64,000 nt of DNA, from the NCBI RefSeq assembly GCF_000685295.1, contig NZ_ARYL01000002.1, positions 186,001-250,000 on the forward strand, given 5' to 3'. The stretch is from Hyphomonas oceanitis SCH89 (GTDB lineage: Bacteria; Pseudomonadota; Alphaproteobacteria; Caulobacterales; Hyphomonadaceae). The translations under genes were made by a program, and so were the position numbers. How positions within the stretch are numbered: position 1 is the first letter of the stretch; each line of letters opens with the position of its first letter. Of the stretch, positions 9,308 to 18,640 are shown in pieces. The notes below the pieces were generated by a model that was given only the letters and a program-made list of their open reading frames with translations, was not told the origin of the DNA and searched no databases.

Positions 9308-10875
9308 CCATGAACACGCAAGGCCGCCCGACGGCGCCGACTTCGACTTCCGTGTCCGCCATCGAGACCGTGTCCGGCTCGCGGGGGCTGTTGCAGGCTG
9401 AGGGGTTGATCTTCGAGATCGGGACCAGTGAGACGACGGGCGTGGACCTGCCGGCGCCGAAGAACCGGACGGGGCGCCTTGGCGGCGTCGCGCGCAAAGT
9501 GGCGACCGGCCTGCCGGGCCTGTCGGAGCCGGAAATGGTGCGCCATTATATGCGCCTGTCGCAGCGCAATTATGCCATCGACCTCGGCTTCTTCCCGCTG
9601 GGCAGCTGCACGATGAAGCACAACCCGCGCCTTAATGAAAAGATGGCGCGCCTGCCGGGCTTTGGTGACATCCACCCGATGCAACCGCAGGCGACCGTGC
9701 AGGGCGCGCTGGAACTGATCGACGAGCTGGCCACCTGGCTGAAGACGCTGACCAACATGCCTTTCGTGGCGATGAGCCCGAAGGCGGGCGCGCATGGCGA
9801 ACTGGCGGGCATGCTGGCGATCCGTCAGGCGCTGATCGCGCGCGGCGAGGGCGAGACACGCAAGCGGGTTCTGGTGCCCATGTCGGCGCATGGTACGAAC
9901 CCGGCGACGGCTGTGCAGTGCGGCTTCGAGGTGGACGAGATCAAGGCGGATGCGCGCGGCCGCGTCGACATGGACATGCTGCGGGCGAAGCTTGAGCGCA
10001 CCGACGATGTGGCCGGCATCATGCTGACCAATCCCAATACGTGCGGCCTCTTTGAAACAGATATCAAGGAGATCGCCGACCTGATCCACGCAGCGGGCGG
10101 CTATTTCTATTGCGACGGCGCGAACTTCAACGCCATCGTCGGTCGTGTGCGTCCGGGCGACCTCGGCGTCGATGCGATGCACATCAACCTGCACAAGACC
10201 TTCTCCACCCCGCATGGCGGCGGCGGGCCGGGCTCGGGCCCGACTGTCCTCTCCGAAGCGCTGGCGCCTTATGCGCCGGTGCCCTTCGTGGTGAAGAACG
10301 AAGACGGCGTGTATTCGCTGGTCGAAGACATGGACGGCGAGGCGAGCGAGAGCTTTGGCCGGATGGTCGCCTTCCATGGCCAGATGGGCATGTTCGTGCG
10401 GGCGCTGGCCTACATTCTCAGCCACGGCGCGGACGGCCTGAAACAGGTTGCCGAGGACGCCGTGCTGAACGCGAACTATATCGCGGCCAAGCTGAAGCAT
10501 GTGATGACGCCTGCCTTCGAGGGCTATTGCATGCACGAGGCGCTGTTCTCGGATGCGTTCACGGCGGACGGCATCGAGACGCTCGATATCGCCAAGGCGC
10601 TGATCGACGAGGGCTATCACCCGATGACCATGTACTTCCCGCTGGTGGTGCATGGCGCGATGCTGATCGAGCCGACCGAGACCGAGAGCAAGGCGACGCT
10701 GGACCAGTTCTGCGCCTCGCTGGAATCGATTGCCCGCCGCGCCGCGCAGGGTGACGAGACGCTGAAAGGTGCACCTTATCTTGCCCCGGCCAAGCGGCTT
10801 GATGAGACGCGGGCGGCGCGCAAGCCGATCCTGAAGTGGACGGCGCCGACGTCTGATACCGTCGCGGCCGAGTAG
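9304..10875 (+). CDS. gcvPB: glycine dehydrogenase (decarboxylating) subunit 2
   Basis: This is the C-terminal, PLP-binding half of the split P protein, working with GcvPA. The 523 residues match GcvPB. The PLP lysine is K298 in MHINLHKTFSTPHGGGG, followed by the glycine-rich loop. YAIDLGFFPLGSCTMKHNP, PMSAHGTNPATAVQCG and the segment near residue 240 with LTNPNTCGLFE are family signatures. Its start overlaps the stop of the small ORF at 8936. It is the last gene of the operon, ending 5 bases from the convergent acyltransferase gene. Confidence 0.97.
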   Translation: MTMNTQGRPTAPTSTSVSAIETVSGSRGLLQAEGLIFEIGTSETTGVDLPAPKNRTGRLGGVARKVATGLPGLSEPEMVRHYMRLSQRNYAIDLGFFPLGSCTMKHNPRLNEKMARLPGFGDIHPMQPQATVQGALELIDELATWLKTLTNMPFVAMSPKAGAHGELAGMLAIRQALIARGEGETRKRVLVPMSAHGTNPATAVQCGFEVDEIKADARGRVDMDMLRAKLERTDDVAGIMLTNPNTCGLFETDIKEIADLIHAAGGYFYCDGANFNAIVGRVRPGDLGVDAMHINLHKTFSTPHGGGGPGSGPTVLSEALAPYAPVPFVVKNEDGVYSLVEDMDGEASESFGRMVAFHGQMGMFVRALAYILSHGADGLKQVAEDAVLNANYIAAKLKHVMTPAFEGYCMHEALFSDAFTADGIETLDIAKALIDEGYHPMTMYFPLVVHGAMLIEPTETESKATLDQFCASLESIARRAAQGDETLKGAPYLAPAKRLDETRAARKPILKWTAPTSDTVAAE

Positions 10876-10880
10876 GTGCG

Positions 10881-12248
10881 TCAGCCCACTTGGGGCTTGG
10901 TGGGGTCGCTATGGAACAGGCGCTCCCGCAGCCCTGAGAAACCGATAATCATCGGTCGCTCTATGAGGCGATAGGAAAGCCCTGCTGCGATGATCGAAGC
11001 GGCAAGGCAAACCATGACCAAGGCAATATTGTCCAGTGGGCCCTTGTGGCCGAGCTGGAAGATGGGTGCCAGGGCGGGGATATCTCCGAGGAAGCCGAAA
11101 GCGAGCCGGGTCAATGTGAGCAGGATCACATGACAGAGGTAAAGCGAGAAGGACCAGTCGCCGAGCCGGGCGAGGCCTTTGTAGCAGGCCTCGAAATACG
11201 GCGTCGTGCGACGCAGGCGGTTGGGCATGGATTGGCCACCGAGCCAGCCGAACCAGAGTGACGCCATCATTGCGACGGCGCCGACAAGAACGGTCACGAT
11301 CGCGGCGCCAGCACGTTGGTCGAAGGGACTGTCAGCCGGCAGGCCATAGAGGAAGCTGATCATCGCGGCGGTCAATGCGCCTATCCCGGCCGGCACGAGC
11401 CAGGCTTGCCGCTTTGACAGTTCAAGCGTGGCAAAGCCGTAGACTAGAAGGGTGCAGGGCAGGCCGAACTCGATGATCCGATTCCATGTAATAAGGGCTA
11501 AATCGTCCGGGCGGTGAAATGTCAGCGACCCTGCGAGCCAGAGGATGGCGACCAGTGTCATCAAGCCGCTACGCCACGCGACTCCGGAGCCGACCGCGAC
11601 ACCGACCACGGCGCCAAGGATGAATTCCATTGTCATCGGAGACAGCACAAGCGAGGCGTAGTCGATGGCCAGCGGTTTCGACATGCCGACCATCGCGCCT
11701 CCCGCTATGACGAGGCCCCACACAAGCAGGATCCACAGCAGGAAGCGGCGCGGCGCGAGCAGGATCAATGTGAAGGCCGCATAGAAATACATCTCGTGCA
11801 CGAGCGTCCAGCCAACGGCCGGCAGCGGGAAGGCGTATTGGGGGATCAGGAAGAAGGATTTGAAAAGGTATGGTACCATCGGCTGGCCCTGCAGGGCGCG
11901 CTCCCAATTGGCGCCGAAGCCGAGCAGGTTGTAGGCGATCATCATTGTGATCATCAGCGCTGAAAAGAACCACCAGAGCGGATAGATCCGGGTGGCACGG
12001 GCGAACAGGAAATCGAGGCTCGATTTGAGTCCCGGACGCACGCCGTCGGTGACATAGACCATGATGAAGCCGGAGATGACGAAGAACAGGTCGACGCCGG
12101 CAAAGCCATTGTTCACGAAGCCGTTGAGGAACGGCATTTCGCTAAGGCCATTGCCGCCAATGGCGAGGACTTCCTGCGCACGGATATGATAAGCAACCAC
12201 GAGCAGCGCCGCGATGCCGCGCAGGATCTGGATGGACTGTAGTTTCAT
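10881..12248 (-). CDS. acyltransferase 3 family membrane protein
   Basis: The product has 455 residues from the ATG at 12248, chosen because the family motif begins right there (MKLQSIQILRGIAALLVVAYH); the upstream extension is unlike the family. About ten membrane helices follow. The catalytic-type histidine is in VAYHIRAQEV, with further signatures FFVISGFIMVYV, RIYPLWWFF and the C-terminal LYLCHVILL. These integral-membrane enzymes O-acylate surface sugars such as exopolysaccharide or lipopolysaccharide. The exact substrate cannot be told, as no polysaccharide genes adjoin it. It is divergent from the small gene at 12389. Confidence 0.88.
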   Translation of the reverse strand: MKLQSIQILRGIAALLVVAYHIRAQEVLAIGGNGLSEMPFLNGFVNNGFAGVDLFFVISGFIMVYVTDGVRPGLKSSLDFLFARATRIYPLWWFFSALMITMMIAYNLLGFGANWERALQGQPMVPYLFKSFFLIPQYAFPLPAVGWTLVHEMYFYAAFTLILLAPRRFLLWILLVWGLVIAGGAMVGMSKPLAIDYASLVLSPMTMEFILGAVVGVAVGSGVAWRSGLMTLVAILWLAGSLTFHRPDDLALITWNRIIEFGLPCTLLVYGFATLELSKRQAWLVPAGIGALTAAMISFLYGLPADSPFDQRAGAAIVTVLVGAVAMMASLWFGWLGGQSMPNRLRRTTPYFEACYKGLARLGDWSFSLYLCHVILLTLTRLAFGFLGDIPALAPIFQLGHKGPLDNIALVMVCLAASIIAAGLSYRLIERPMIIGFSGLRERLFHSDPTKPQVG

Positions 12249-12388
12249 GCCGTCCTCATGCCCGGTTGCCGCAAAAGACAGCAATAATTCTCGTGTTTGT
12301 AGCAATCGGGTAACGGTGTTGCCAGACTTTGAACACATCCTGATGATTTCGTTGGCTGGACCGAAATTAAACCCCATATCATCCGCGA

Positions 12389-12751
12389 ATGGCTGACGAC
12401 GAAGCGACCGACATGACCGAAACATCCTCCCTGCCGGCCGCCAAGCCGGTTCTTGCATTGCGTTCCGGTTTCAACACCGCGTTCCGCCAGCTGCTGGCGC
12501 TGATCGGCCTGTTCATGATTGCCCTGTCGATTCCGATCGGCATCATGACGCCGCTGATCCCCATCGGCCTCCCTTTCGGCATCCTCGGCGTGATCCTGCT
12601 GGGTCGCAACTCGGTCTGGGGTCATCGCTGGATGGAAGGCGTTCTCGTCCGCCATCCACAGGTCGAGCGGTTCGCCCCAAACTGGCTTATGAAGCTGGTA
12701 TTTGGGCGCGAGAAGAAAGTTACACCCAGGAAGGCCTCGCGTAAGGCATAG
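12389..12751 (+). CDS. small two-helix membrane protein, unknown
   Basis: This encodes 120 residues. A polar N-terminus (about 30 residues) is followed by two close hydrophobic segments (LLALIGLFMIALSIPIGIM and IPIGLPFGILGVILLG) forming a hairpin, and then a basic C-terminal tail ending KKVTPRKASRKA. The start at 12389 has no clear Shine-Dalgarno sequence, and an ATG at 12413 is a possible alternative. It sits in front of the amidohydrolase pair and could share their transcript. The shape resembles small inner-membrane proteins of the PGPGW type, but I do not assign it. Confidence 0.65.
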   Translation: MADDEATDMTETSSLPAAKPVLALRSGFNTAFRQLLALIGLFMIALSIPIGIMTPLIPIGLPFGILGVILLGRNSVWGHRWMEGVLVRHPQVERFAPNWLMKLVFGREKKVTPRKASRKA

Positions 12752-12821
12752 GCCCTTGCCCCTCAGGCAAATCTAGGGACAATTGCCCCAGAATTGATTG
12801 CTGTAAGCGGGGCTGAAGCAA

Positions 12822-14225
12822 ATGAACCGAGTTTCTCTGGCGGGCGTGCTTTGCATGGCCCTTTTACTGGCCGCGTGCGGCGGGAAAAAAGAGGCCGATA
12901 AGGAAGACAGGATCACGGTTCCGAAGGACCCGTTTCCGTCGACTTATGCGGCCTACCCGAACGAGCCGGTGTTTATCTCCAATGCCACCATCATTGATGG
13001 CGAGGGTGCGCTCATCGAGAAGGGCAGCCTGCTCATCTTGGACGGGAAGATTTCGGCCATTGGCAAGGATCTAGAAGCGCCGGCCGATGCAAAGAAGATC
13101 GACGCATCCGGCCGCTGGGTGACCCCCGGCATCATCGACAATCACAGCCACCTTGGGGCCTATCCTTCGCCGGGTGTCAGCTCCCTGAGCGATGGCAACG
13201 AGATTTCTGCGCCCGTGACGGCAGAAGTCTGGGTCGAGCACAGTGTATGGCCGCAAGACCCCGGGTTCACGCGCGCCCTGGCGGGCGGCATTACCTCCCT
13301 GCAGATCCTGCCGGGCAGTGCCAACCTGTTTGGCGGTCGCGGTGTCATTTTGAAGAACGTACCGAGCCGCACAGTGCAGGGCATGAAGTTTCCCGGCGCG
13401 CCCTACACATTGAAGATGGCGTGCGGCGAGAATCCGAAGCGTGTCTATGGCTATGGCGGCGGGCGCTATCCGGGCGGCGCGCCCTATTCGCGCATGGGCA
13501 ACGTCGCGGGCTATCGCGCGGCCTGGATCCAGGCGGCCGACTACAAACGCAAGTGGGACAAGTACGAAGCAGAAGGCGGTGATGCCCCGACGCGCGACCT
13601 TGAACTCGACACGCTGAAGGGTGTGCTCGACGGCGACATCCTCGTTCACATGCACTGTTACCGCGCCGACGAGATGGCGCAGGTGATGGATATTTCGAAG
13701 GAATTTGGCTACAAGGTCACGGCCTTCCACCATGCCGTCGAGGCCTACAAGATTGCCGACAAGCTGGCGGACTATGGCGCCTGTTCGTCCATGTGGGCCG
13801 ACTGGTGGGGCTTCAAGATGGAGGCCTATGACGGCATCAAGGAGAACATCCCGCTGGTGCACAAGGCTGGTGCCTGCGCCATCGTGCACTCCGACAGCGA
13901 GGTTGGCATCCAGCGCCTGAACCAGGAAGCGGCCAAGGCATGGGCCGATGGAAAGAAAATCGGCATCAACATTCCGGAGGAGGAAGCGTGGCAGTGGCTG
14001 TCGCTCAACCCGGCCAAGTCGCTCGGAATTGACGCCAGGACCGGTAGTCTTGTGCCCGGCAAGATGGCCGATGTGGTTCTCTGGTCCGGCAATCCGTTCA
14101 GTGTCTACAGCAAGGCCGACCAAGTCTATATTGATGGCGCCCTCATGTATGACCGAAGCGATGCGGCCCATCGCCCGGTATCGGATTTCGAGCTTGGCCA
14201 ACCCGGTGAAGGAGACCTGAAATGA
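12822..14225 (+). CDS. lipoprotein amidohydrolase (metal ligands intact)
   Basis: The product has 467 residues with a lipobox at LLLAAC (C19), so it is probably anchored at the periplasmic side. The amidohydrolase (imidazolonepropionase/adenine-deaminase-like) fold is complete. The N-terminal beta-sandwich precedes the metal-binding HxH at H108/H110 (IIDNHSHLG). Further histidines lie in ILVHMHCYRAD and VTAFHHAVEAYK, and the catalytic aspartate in IVHSDSEVGIQRLNQEA. The C-terminus carries GSLVPGKMADVVLWSGNPF. Its TGA overlaps the ATG of the paralogue at 14222, so the two are co-translated and may form a heteromer. The substrate is unknown; dipeptides or cyclic amides are typical for the superfamily. 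Confidence 0.88.
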   Translation: MNRVSLAGVLCMALLLAACGGKKEADKEDRITVPKDPFPSTYAAYPNEPVFISNATIIDGEGALIEKGSLLILDGKISAIGKDLEAPADAKKIDASGRWVTPGIIDNHSHLGAYPSPGVSSLSDGNEISAPVTAEVWVEHSVWPQDPGFTRALAGGITSLQILPGSANLFGGRGVILKNVPSRTVQGMKFPGAPYTLKMACGENPKRVYGYGGGRYPGGAPYSRMGNVAGYRAAWIQAADYKRKWDKYEAEGGDAPTRDLELDTLKGVLDGDILVHMHCYRADEMAQVMDISKEFGYKVTAFHHAVEAYKIADKLADYGACSSMWADWWGFKMEAYDGIKENIPLVHKAGACAIVHSDSEVGIQRLNQEAAKAWADGKKIGINIPEEEAWQWLSLNPAKSLGIDARTGSLVPGKMADVVLWSGNPFSVYSKADQVYIDGALMYDRSDAAHRPVSDFELGQPGEGDLK

Positions 14226-15502
14226 GCGCGCGCAAGATAGCCAGCCTCATCGCGATTGTTGCGAGCCTGACGCTTCCGGTCACGGCCGAACCCGTTGCGA
14301 TTGTTGGCGGCAAGGTCTGGACCGGCACGCGCCAGGGCACGGTTCCCAGCGGCGTTATCGTCATCGACAAGGGCCGTGTCGTGTCAGTCGACAAGGCAGG
14401 CTCACCCGTGCCGCTGGAAGCGACGGTCATTGATGCCGGTGGCAAATGGGTGACGCCGGGAATCATCTCGGCCTTTTCGCGGACCGGGATTGTTGAAGTC
14501 GATGCCGAGAATACGACCGATGACACGTCTGCCGGGGATTCCGATTATTCCGTCGCGCTCGATGCCGCTGACGGCTTCAATCCGGACACGACGGCGATTG
14601 CCGTGACGCGGGTTGAAGGCATCACGCGGATTGTTGTTGCGCCGGAAGCCAGTTCAAACCTGTTTGCAGGACAGGGCTTTATCGCCGACACCAGCGGCTC
14701 TGTGGATACAGAGATTGACCGCAAGGCCTTCCTGCTTGTTTCGATGGGCGAACACGGGGCGTCGCTGGCAGGCGGGTCACGGCCTGCGGCGTGGGCACAG
14801 CTGCGCGCTGCGCTGGACGATGCGAAGGCCTATCCGGGCCGCTATCTCGCAAGCAATGAAGGCACTGCGCTGGACCGCGTGGATGCGGTCGCGCTGGTGC
14901 CGGCCGCCAAGGGCCAGCAACTGATCCTGATCGAGGCGAACAAGGCGAGCGACCTCAACGCCATCATGGATTTCGCCGAGGCCAACAAGGATCTCGACAT
15001 TGCTATTGTTGGCGCGGACGAGGGCTGGCGGGTTGCGCCGCGCCTCGCCAAGGCAGGCATTCCGGTAATCGTGGATTCCTATTCGAACCTGCCCGAGAGC
15101 TTCGAACGGCTCGGCGCGACCGGGGAGAATGCGGCGCGTCTGCGGGCGGCAGGTGTCACGGTGGCCATCGCGGCGATCAGTGATGCCACGCACAATGCGC
15201 GCCTTGCCATGCAGATCGCCGGCAATGCTGTAGCCAACGGCCTGTCGCACGAGGATGCGATGGAGGCGCTGACGACGGCGCCAGCATCCATATTCGGCCT
15301 GCAGGGGCTGGGTGTGATCGGCCCGGGATCGCGCGCGGATATCGTTGTGTGGGACGGCGACCCGCTGGAAGTTACTTCAAATCCGGATGTCGTAATGATC
15401 GACGGCGAGGTACAATCCATGGTGACGCGTCAGAGCGAGTTGCGGGATCGCTATCTCAAACTCGACGAGCGTGAACGCCCGCTGGCCTATGTGAGGCCCT
15501 GA
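14222..15502 (+). CDS. amidohydrolase-like protein lacking the metal-binding HxH
   Basis: The product has 426 residues with a Sec signal (ASLIAIVASLTLPVTA) and no lipobox. It is clearly related to the preceding gene (WVTPGII, SSNLFAGQGF, LTTAPASIFGL and the C-terminal GPGSRADIVVWDGDPLEV). However, the position of the HxH pair reads SAFSRTGIVE, and the mid-domain histidines are also missing; only AAISDATHNARL keeps the aspartate region. I infer a catalytically dead or strongly altered partner of the first enzyme. The ATGA overlap with gene 12822 supports obligate co-expression. Confidence 0.85.
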   Translation: MSARKIASLIAIVASLTLPVTAEPVAIVGGKVWTGTRQGTVPSGVIVIDKGRVVSVDKAGSPVPLEATVIDAGGKWVTPGIISAFSRTGIVEVDAENTTDDTSAGDSDYSVALDAADGFNPDTTAIAVTRVEGITRIVVAPEASSNLFAGQGFIADTSGSVDTEIDRKAFLLVSMGEHGASLAGGSRPAAWAQLRAALDDAKAYPGRYLASNEGTALDRVDAVALVPAAKGQQLILIEANKASDLNAIMDFAEANKDLDIAIVGADEGWRVAPRLAKAGIPVIVDSYSNLPESFERLGATGENAARLRAAGVTVAIAAISDATHNARLAMQIAGNAVANGLSHEDAMEALTTAPASIFGLQGLGVIGPGSRADIVVWDGDPLEVTSNPDVVMIDGEVQSMVTRQSELRDRYLKLDERERPLAYVRP

Positions 15503-15624
15503 CTGTCTGTTCAACTCCCATAAATCCTTCGCGGTCTAGGATGGCCGCTTGCGAGGCTTTTTGACCCGTTTGCCGCATGGTTGCCGCAAATAGGGTGATA
15601 AGTTGAATTGGGATGGTTTGATCT

Positions 15625-16362
15625 ATGTGGCTTGCACTGCTGATGGCGCTTACGATGGTGACGGGGTCGGGTCCGATGGACGAGGCCCTGTCGGCAACCG
15701 AAGCGCCGAAGACTCTGCGGGCCGCCTTCACCGTGGAATTGCGCAGTGACCATGCCCGCCGCGTTTATGCCTTTGATCCCCGCAAGAGAGGCGCCGAGCG
15801 CTGGCAGATCGTCGACTGGCAGGGCGAGGATGATGAGCTGGAAGAGGTGGCGGCCAATTGGGCGGCGGAATCGGCGCCGGACGGTCGGCTGTTTCCCGAT
15901 GATCTGCGTGCGAGCCTCGGGCGCAGTGTGCAAGTGAATGATGAGGGCCATGCCTGGCAGATTTCGTTCCGGCACACGCCGTCTAAGAATGATGGCGAGT
16001 TTGATGTCTGGGCGGCGCAGCGACTGCAGGCGGCGGCTTGGCTGGACCCGGTTGGCGAGCGCTTCCTGAGGATCGATTACATGTTGCCAAAGCCCGTGGC
16101 AGGGCCTGAAGGCGGCACGTTGACCAAGTATAACCAGAGCTATTTCCTGCGCACAGAACCGCGCTGGGGCATGAGCTATGTTTCGGGGTTTTCCATCGAG
16201 CTTGAGGCGCGCGCGGCTTTCCGGAAAATCGAGCGGCGCTATTCGGCCAACATCGTGAAAGTGGACTTCTTCTTCGCGAGCGCCGAGGCGCAGAAGGCAT
16301 TTGAAGACGAACGCGCAGCCAAACCGCAATTGATGACTGGATTGAGCGGCCCGGCACGCTAG
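15625..16362 (+). CDS. hypothetical exported protein
   Basis: The product has 245 residues with a short hydrophobic N-terminus (MWLALLMALTMVTGSG) that may be a signal peptide. The remainder is soluble and acidic at first (ERWQIVDWQGEDDELEEV), then mixed, with a plausible beta-rich second half (WGMSYVSGFSIELEARAAF, ANIVKVDFFFA). No repeats or recognised domain. It is followed 10 bases later by the DUF1489 gene, so they probably share a transcript. Confidence 0.7.
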   Translation: MWLALLMALTMVTGSGPMDEALSATEAPKTLRAAFTVELRSDHARRVYAFDPRKRGAERWQIVDWQGEDDELEEVAANWAAESAPDGRLFPDDLRASLGRSVQVNDEGHAWQISFRHTPSKNDGEFDVWAAQRLQAAAWLDPVGERFLRIDYMLPKPVAGPEGGTLTKYNQSYFLRTEPRWGMSYVSGFSIELEARAAFRKIERRYSANIVKVDFFFASAEAQKAFEDERAAKPQLMTGLSGPAR

Positions 16363-16372
16363 ACTCCTCACC

Positions 16373-16789
16373 ATGACGATTCACATGGTGAAACTGAGCG
16401 TAGGCGCCGAAACGGTTGAGGACCTGGCGGACTGGCAGACGCGTCAGATGCAGCGCCGCGACAACCCGGTCCACCACACCCGCATGAGCCCCAAGCGCGC
16501 CGAGGAAATGCTTGATGGCGGCTCGATCTATTGGGTCATCAAGCGGGCCATCCGGGTGCGCCAGCGCATTATCGACATTCGCGCCGTGGCAGATGAGACG
16601 GGGCGCGACATGTGCGAACTGGTGTTTGATCCGAACCTTGTCCGCACATATGCCCAGGCCAAGCGGCCCTTTCAGGGTTGGCGCTATCTGAAGCCCACTG
16701 ATGCACCGCGCGATCTGAAGACCGGCGAAGCGGCGCTGGACATTCCGCCTGATCTCGACGCGGCATTGAAACAGGCAGGTGTCTGGTAG
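16373..16789 (+). CDS. DUF1489 family protein
   Basis: The product has 138 residues, matching the length of the alphaproteobacterial DUF1489 family. Characteristic stretches are MTIHMVKLSVGAE, DWQTRQM, SIYWVIKRAIRVRQRIIDI and the C-terminal RPFQGWRYLKPTDAP. No signal or membrane segment, so it is probably cytosolic. The family has no established function, but it is widely conserved in alphaproteobacteria and supports that taxonomic reading of the window. Confidence 0.9.
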   Translation: MTIHMVKLSVGAETVEDLADWQTRQMQRRDNPVHHTRMSPKRAEEMLDGGSIYWVIKRAIRVRQRIIDIRAVADETGRDMCELVFDPNLVRTYAQAKRPFQGWRYLKPTDAPRDLKTGEAALDIPPDLDAALKQAGVW

Positions 16790-16844
16790 GCGCCGCTCCG
16801 AACGATCCCATCGACAAGGTTAGTGCTGCCCGCTAAGCGGAAAC

Positions 16845-17669
16845 ATGACCGATCTTTTCCTGCAATACTGGCCGCTCCTCCTCAGTCTCGCCGTGGCGGG
16901 CGCTGCAGCGGGCCTTGCGGCCGGCATGTTCGGCATTGGCGGCGGCGCGGTGATCGTGCCTGTGCTTTTCTTCCTCTTTGACGGCATGGGCTATGGCGAG
17001 ACGGCGATGCATGTCGCGGTGTCGACCTCGCTGGCGACGATCATCCTGACCTCCATTCGCAGTGTCATGGCGCACAATGGCCATGGCGCGGTCGACTGGG
17101 ACATCATCAAGTCATGGGCGCCGTGGATCGTGCTGGGCGCGCTGATCGGCATGGGGCTGAGCGGGTTCCTGTCGAAGCGGGCACTGCTTGGCATATTTGG
17201 TTCAATGGGCTTTCTCCTGTCAGCGCAGCTCTTCTTTGGTCGCCCGACATGGCGGCTGGCGGAAGAGATGCCGAAGGGCGTGACGCGGCTGGGGCTAGGC
17301 ACCGCGATTGGCGCGCTATCGGCCCTTATGGGCATTGGCGGCGGCACGTTCGGGGTCAGCCTGATGACGCTGTATGGGCGGCCGATCCACCGGGCTGTAG
17401 CGACAGCTGCAGGTTGGGGCGTGGCGATTGGCCTGCCGTCGGCAATTGTGGCGGTGTTCATTGGCTGGGGGCACGAGGGCCTGCCGCCGTTTTCGCTCGG
17501 CTATGTGAACCTGGCGGCCTTTGCGCTGATCTCTGTGTTCACGGTGACTATGGCGCCGGTCGGGGCGAAGCTGGCGCACAAGCTGGACGCCGTCTTGCTG
17601 AAGCGGCTGTTTGCAGTGCTGCTGGCGCTGGTGGCAGCGCGGATGCTGTACAAGGCGCTCGGGTTTTAG
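16845..17669 (+). CDS. TauE/SafE family permease
   Basis: The product has 274 residues and about eight membrane helices. It carries the two internally repeated glycine motifs of TauE/SafE proteins, MFGIGGGAVIVPVLFF near residue 28 and LMGIGGGTFGVSLM near residue 160, reflecting the duplicated half-structure. The family exports sulfite or related organosulfur anions; substrate specificity cannot be read here. The ATG at 16845 is followed by a hydrophobic helix at once. Its stop overlaps the stop of the convergent HupE-like gene by 4 bases. Confidence 0.9.
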   Translation: MTDLFLQYWPLLLSLAVAGAAAGLAAGMFGIGGGAVIVPVLFFLFDGMGYGETAMHVAVSTSLATIILTSIRSVMAHNGHGAVDWDIIKSWAPWIVLGALIGMGLSGFLSKRALLGIFGSMGFLLSAQLFFGRPTWRLAEEMPKGVTRLGLGTAIGALSALMGIGGGTFGVSLMTLYGRPIHRAVATAAGWGVAIGLPSAIVAVFIGWGHEGLPPFSLGYVNLAAFALISVFTVTMAPVGAKLAHKLDAVLLKRLFAVLLALVAARMLYKALGF

Positions 17670-18640
17670 GCGGTGAGAACACCGACGATTCGTTCGATGG
17701 CCCAGTAAGAACCGACAATTCCAATACAGTATGCGGCCACAAAGCGCGCGGGGGCGTGCGGCATGCGGGCGAAGCGTGTGGCGAGGAAAACCGCGAGCAA
17801 TACGGCCCCCACAAAGAGGACCTGACCGGCCTCGACGCCCACATTAAACAGCAGCAGCGCCAGCACTTCGGCGCCCTTGGGCAGGCCGATTTCCGACAGC
17901 GCCCCGGCAAAGCCGAAACCATGGATAAGCCCGAAGCCAAAGGCGATCAGCCATGGCTTGCGCTGGCTGAGCGTCTCGTGGCCGCGCACACGGTAGATGG
18001 CTTCGGCACCGAGCAAAGCGATGCTCATGGCGATCGTGATCTCGACCGGCGGGCCCGGAAGGGTGATGCCACCAAGGGCAGCAGCAGCAAGCGTAATGGA
18101 ATGGGCGACGGTAAAGGCGGTGACGGTTGGCAGCAATTGGCGGGGGCGGACGAGGAGGATGAGGCCGAGGACGAAGAGGAGGTGGTCGTAGCCGAAGATG
18201 ATGTGTTCGACGCCGATGCGGAAATAGGTGGCCGTGGGCGCGCCGGTGGGCGTGGAGAGGTCGAGTTGCAGCGCGCGGGGGCGCAGGACCGTGGAGAGAT
18301 CGTCGCTTGTCAGACGGTTCACGCGCACGAAGGCATCTGTGAGCGTGCGTTCAAGGCCCGCGATTTCGATATGGCCGGTCGAGAGATCGCATTCCATGTC
18401 CCAGCGCTGGATGAGGGTGCCGGCGGCGACTTCGCTGCGCTCGTGCGAGCGGGTGCAGTCATCGGGAAAGACCGGGTCGAGCTTGAGGCGGCGGCCATCG
18501 AGCACGGGTTGTTTCCAGGTGACGGCGAACTGGCCGGGATCTGTTTCCGTGACTTCGAGATAGGCCGGGCGCACTTCATGGGCGGAGGCCGGCAGCGCAG
18601 CGCAGACGAGCGCGAGAAAGGCGAGCAGAGCCCGTCTCAT
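17666..18640 (-). CDS. HupE/UreJ family membrane protein
   Basis: The product has 324 residues. It has a signal peptide (ALLAFLALVCAALPASA) directly before a mature start with histidine (HEVRPAYLEV) and an extracytoplasmic domain of about 150 residues. Seven or so C-terminal helices begin at FRIGVEHIIFGYDHLLFVLGLILL, the HupE/UreJ signature. Related short proteins are nickel or cobalt permeases; this long type with an extra periplasmic domain is uncharacterised. It is the third gene of a tightly overlapping cassette after the DUF3604 and parvulin genes (ATGA overlap at 18637-18640). Confidence 0.88.
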   Translation of the reverse strand: MRRALLAFLALVCAALPASAHEVRPAYLEVTETDPGQFAVTWKQPVLDGRRLKLDPVFPDDCTRSHERSEVAAGTLIQRWDMECDLSTGHIEIAGLERTLTDAFVRVNRLTSDDLSTVLRPRALQLDLSTPTGAPTATYFRIGVEHIIFGYDHLLFVLGLILLVRPRQLLPTVTAFTVAHSITLAAAALGGITLPGPPVEITIAMSIALLGAEAIYRVRGHETLSQRKPWLIAFGFGLIHGFGFAGALSEIGLPKGAEVLALLLFNVGVEAGQVLFVGAVLLAVFLATRFARMPHAPARFVAAYCIGIVGSYWAIERIVGVLTA

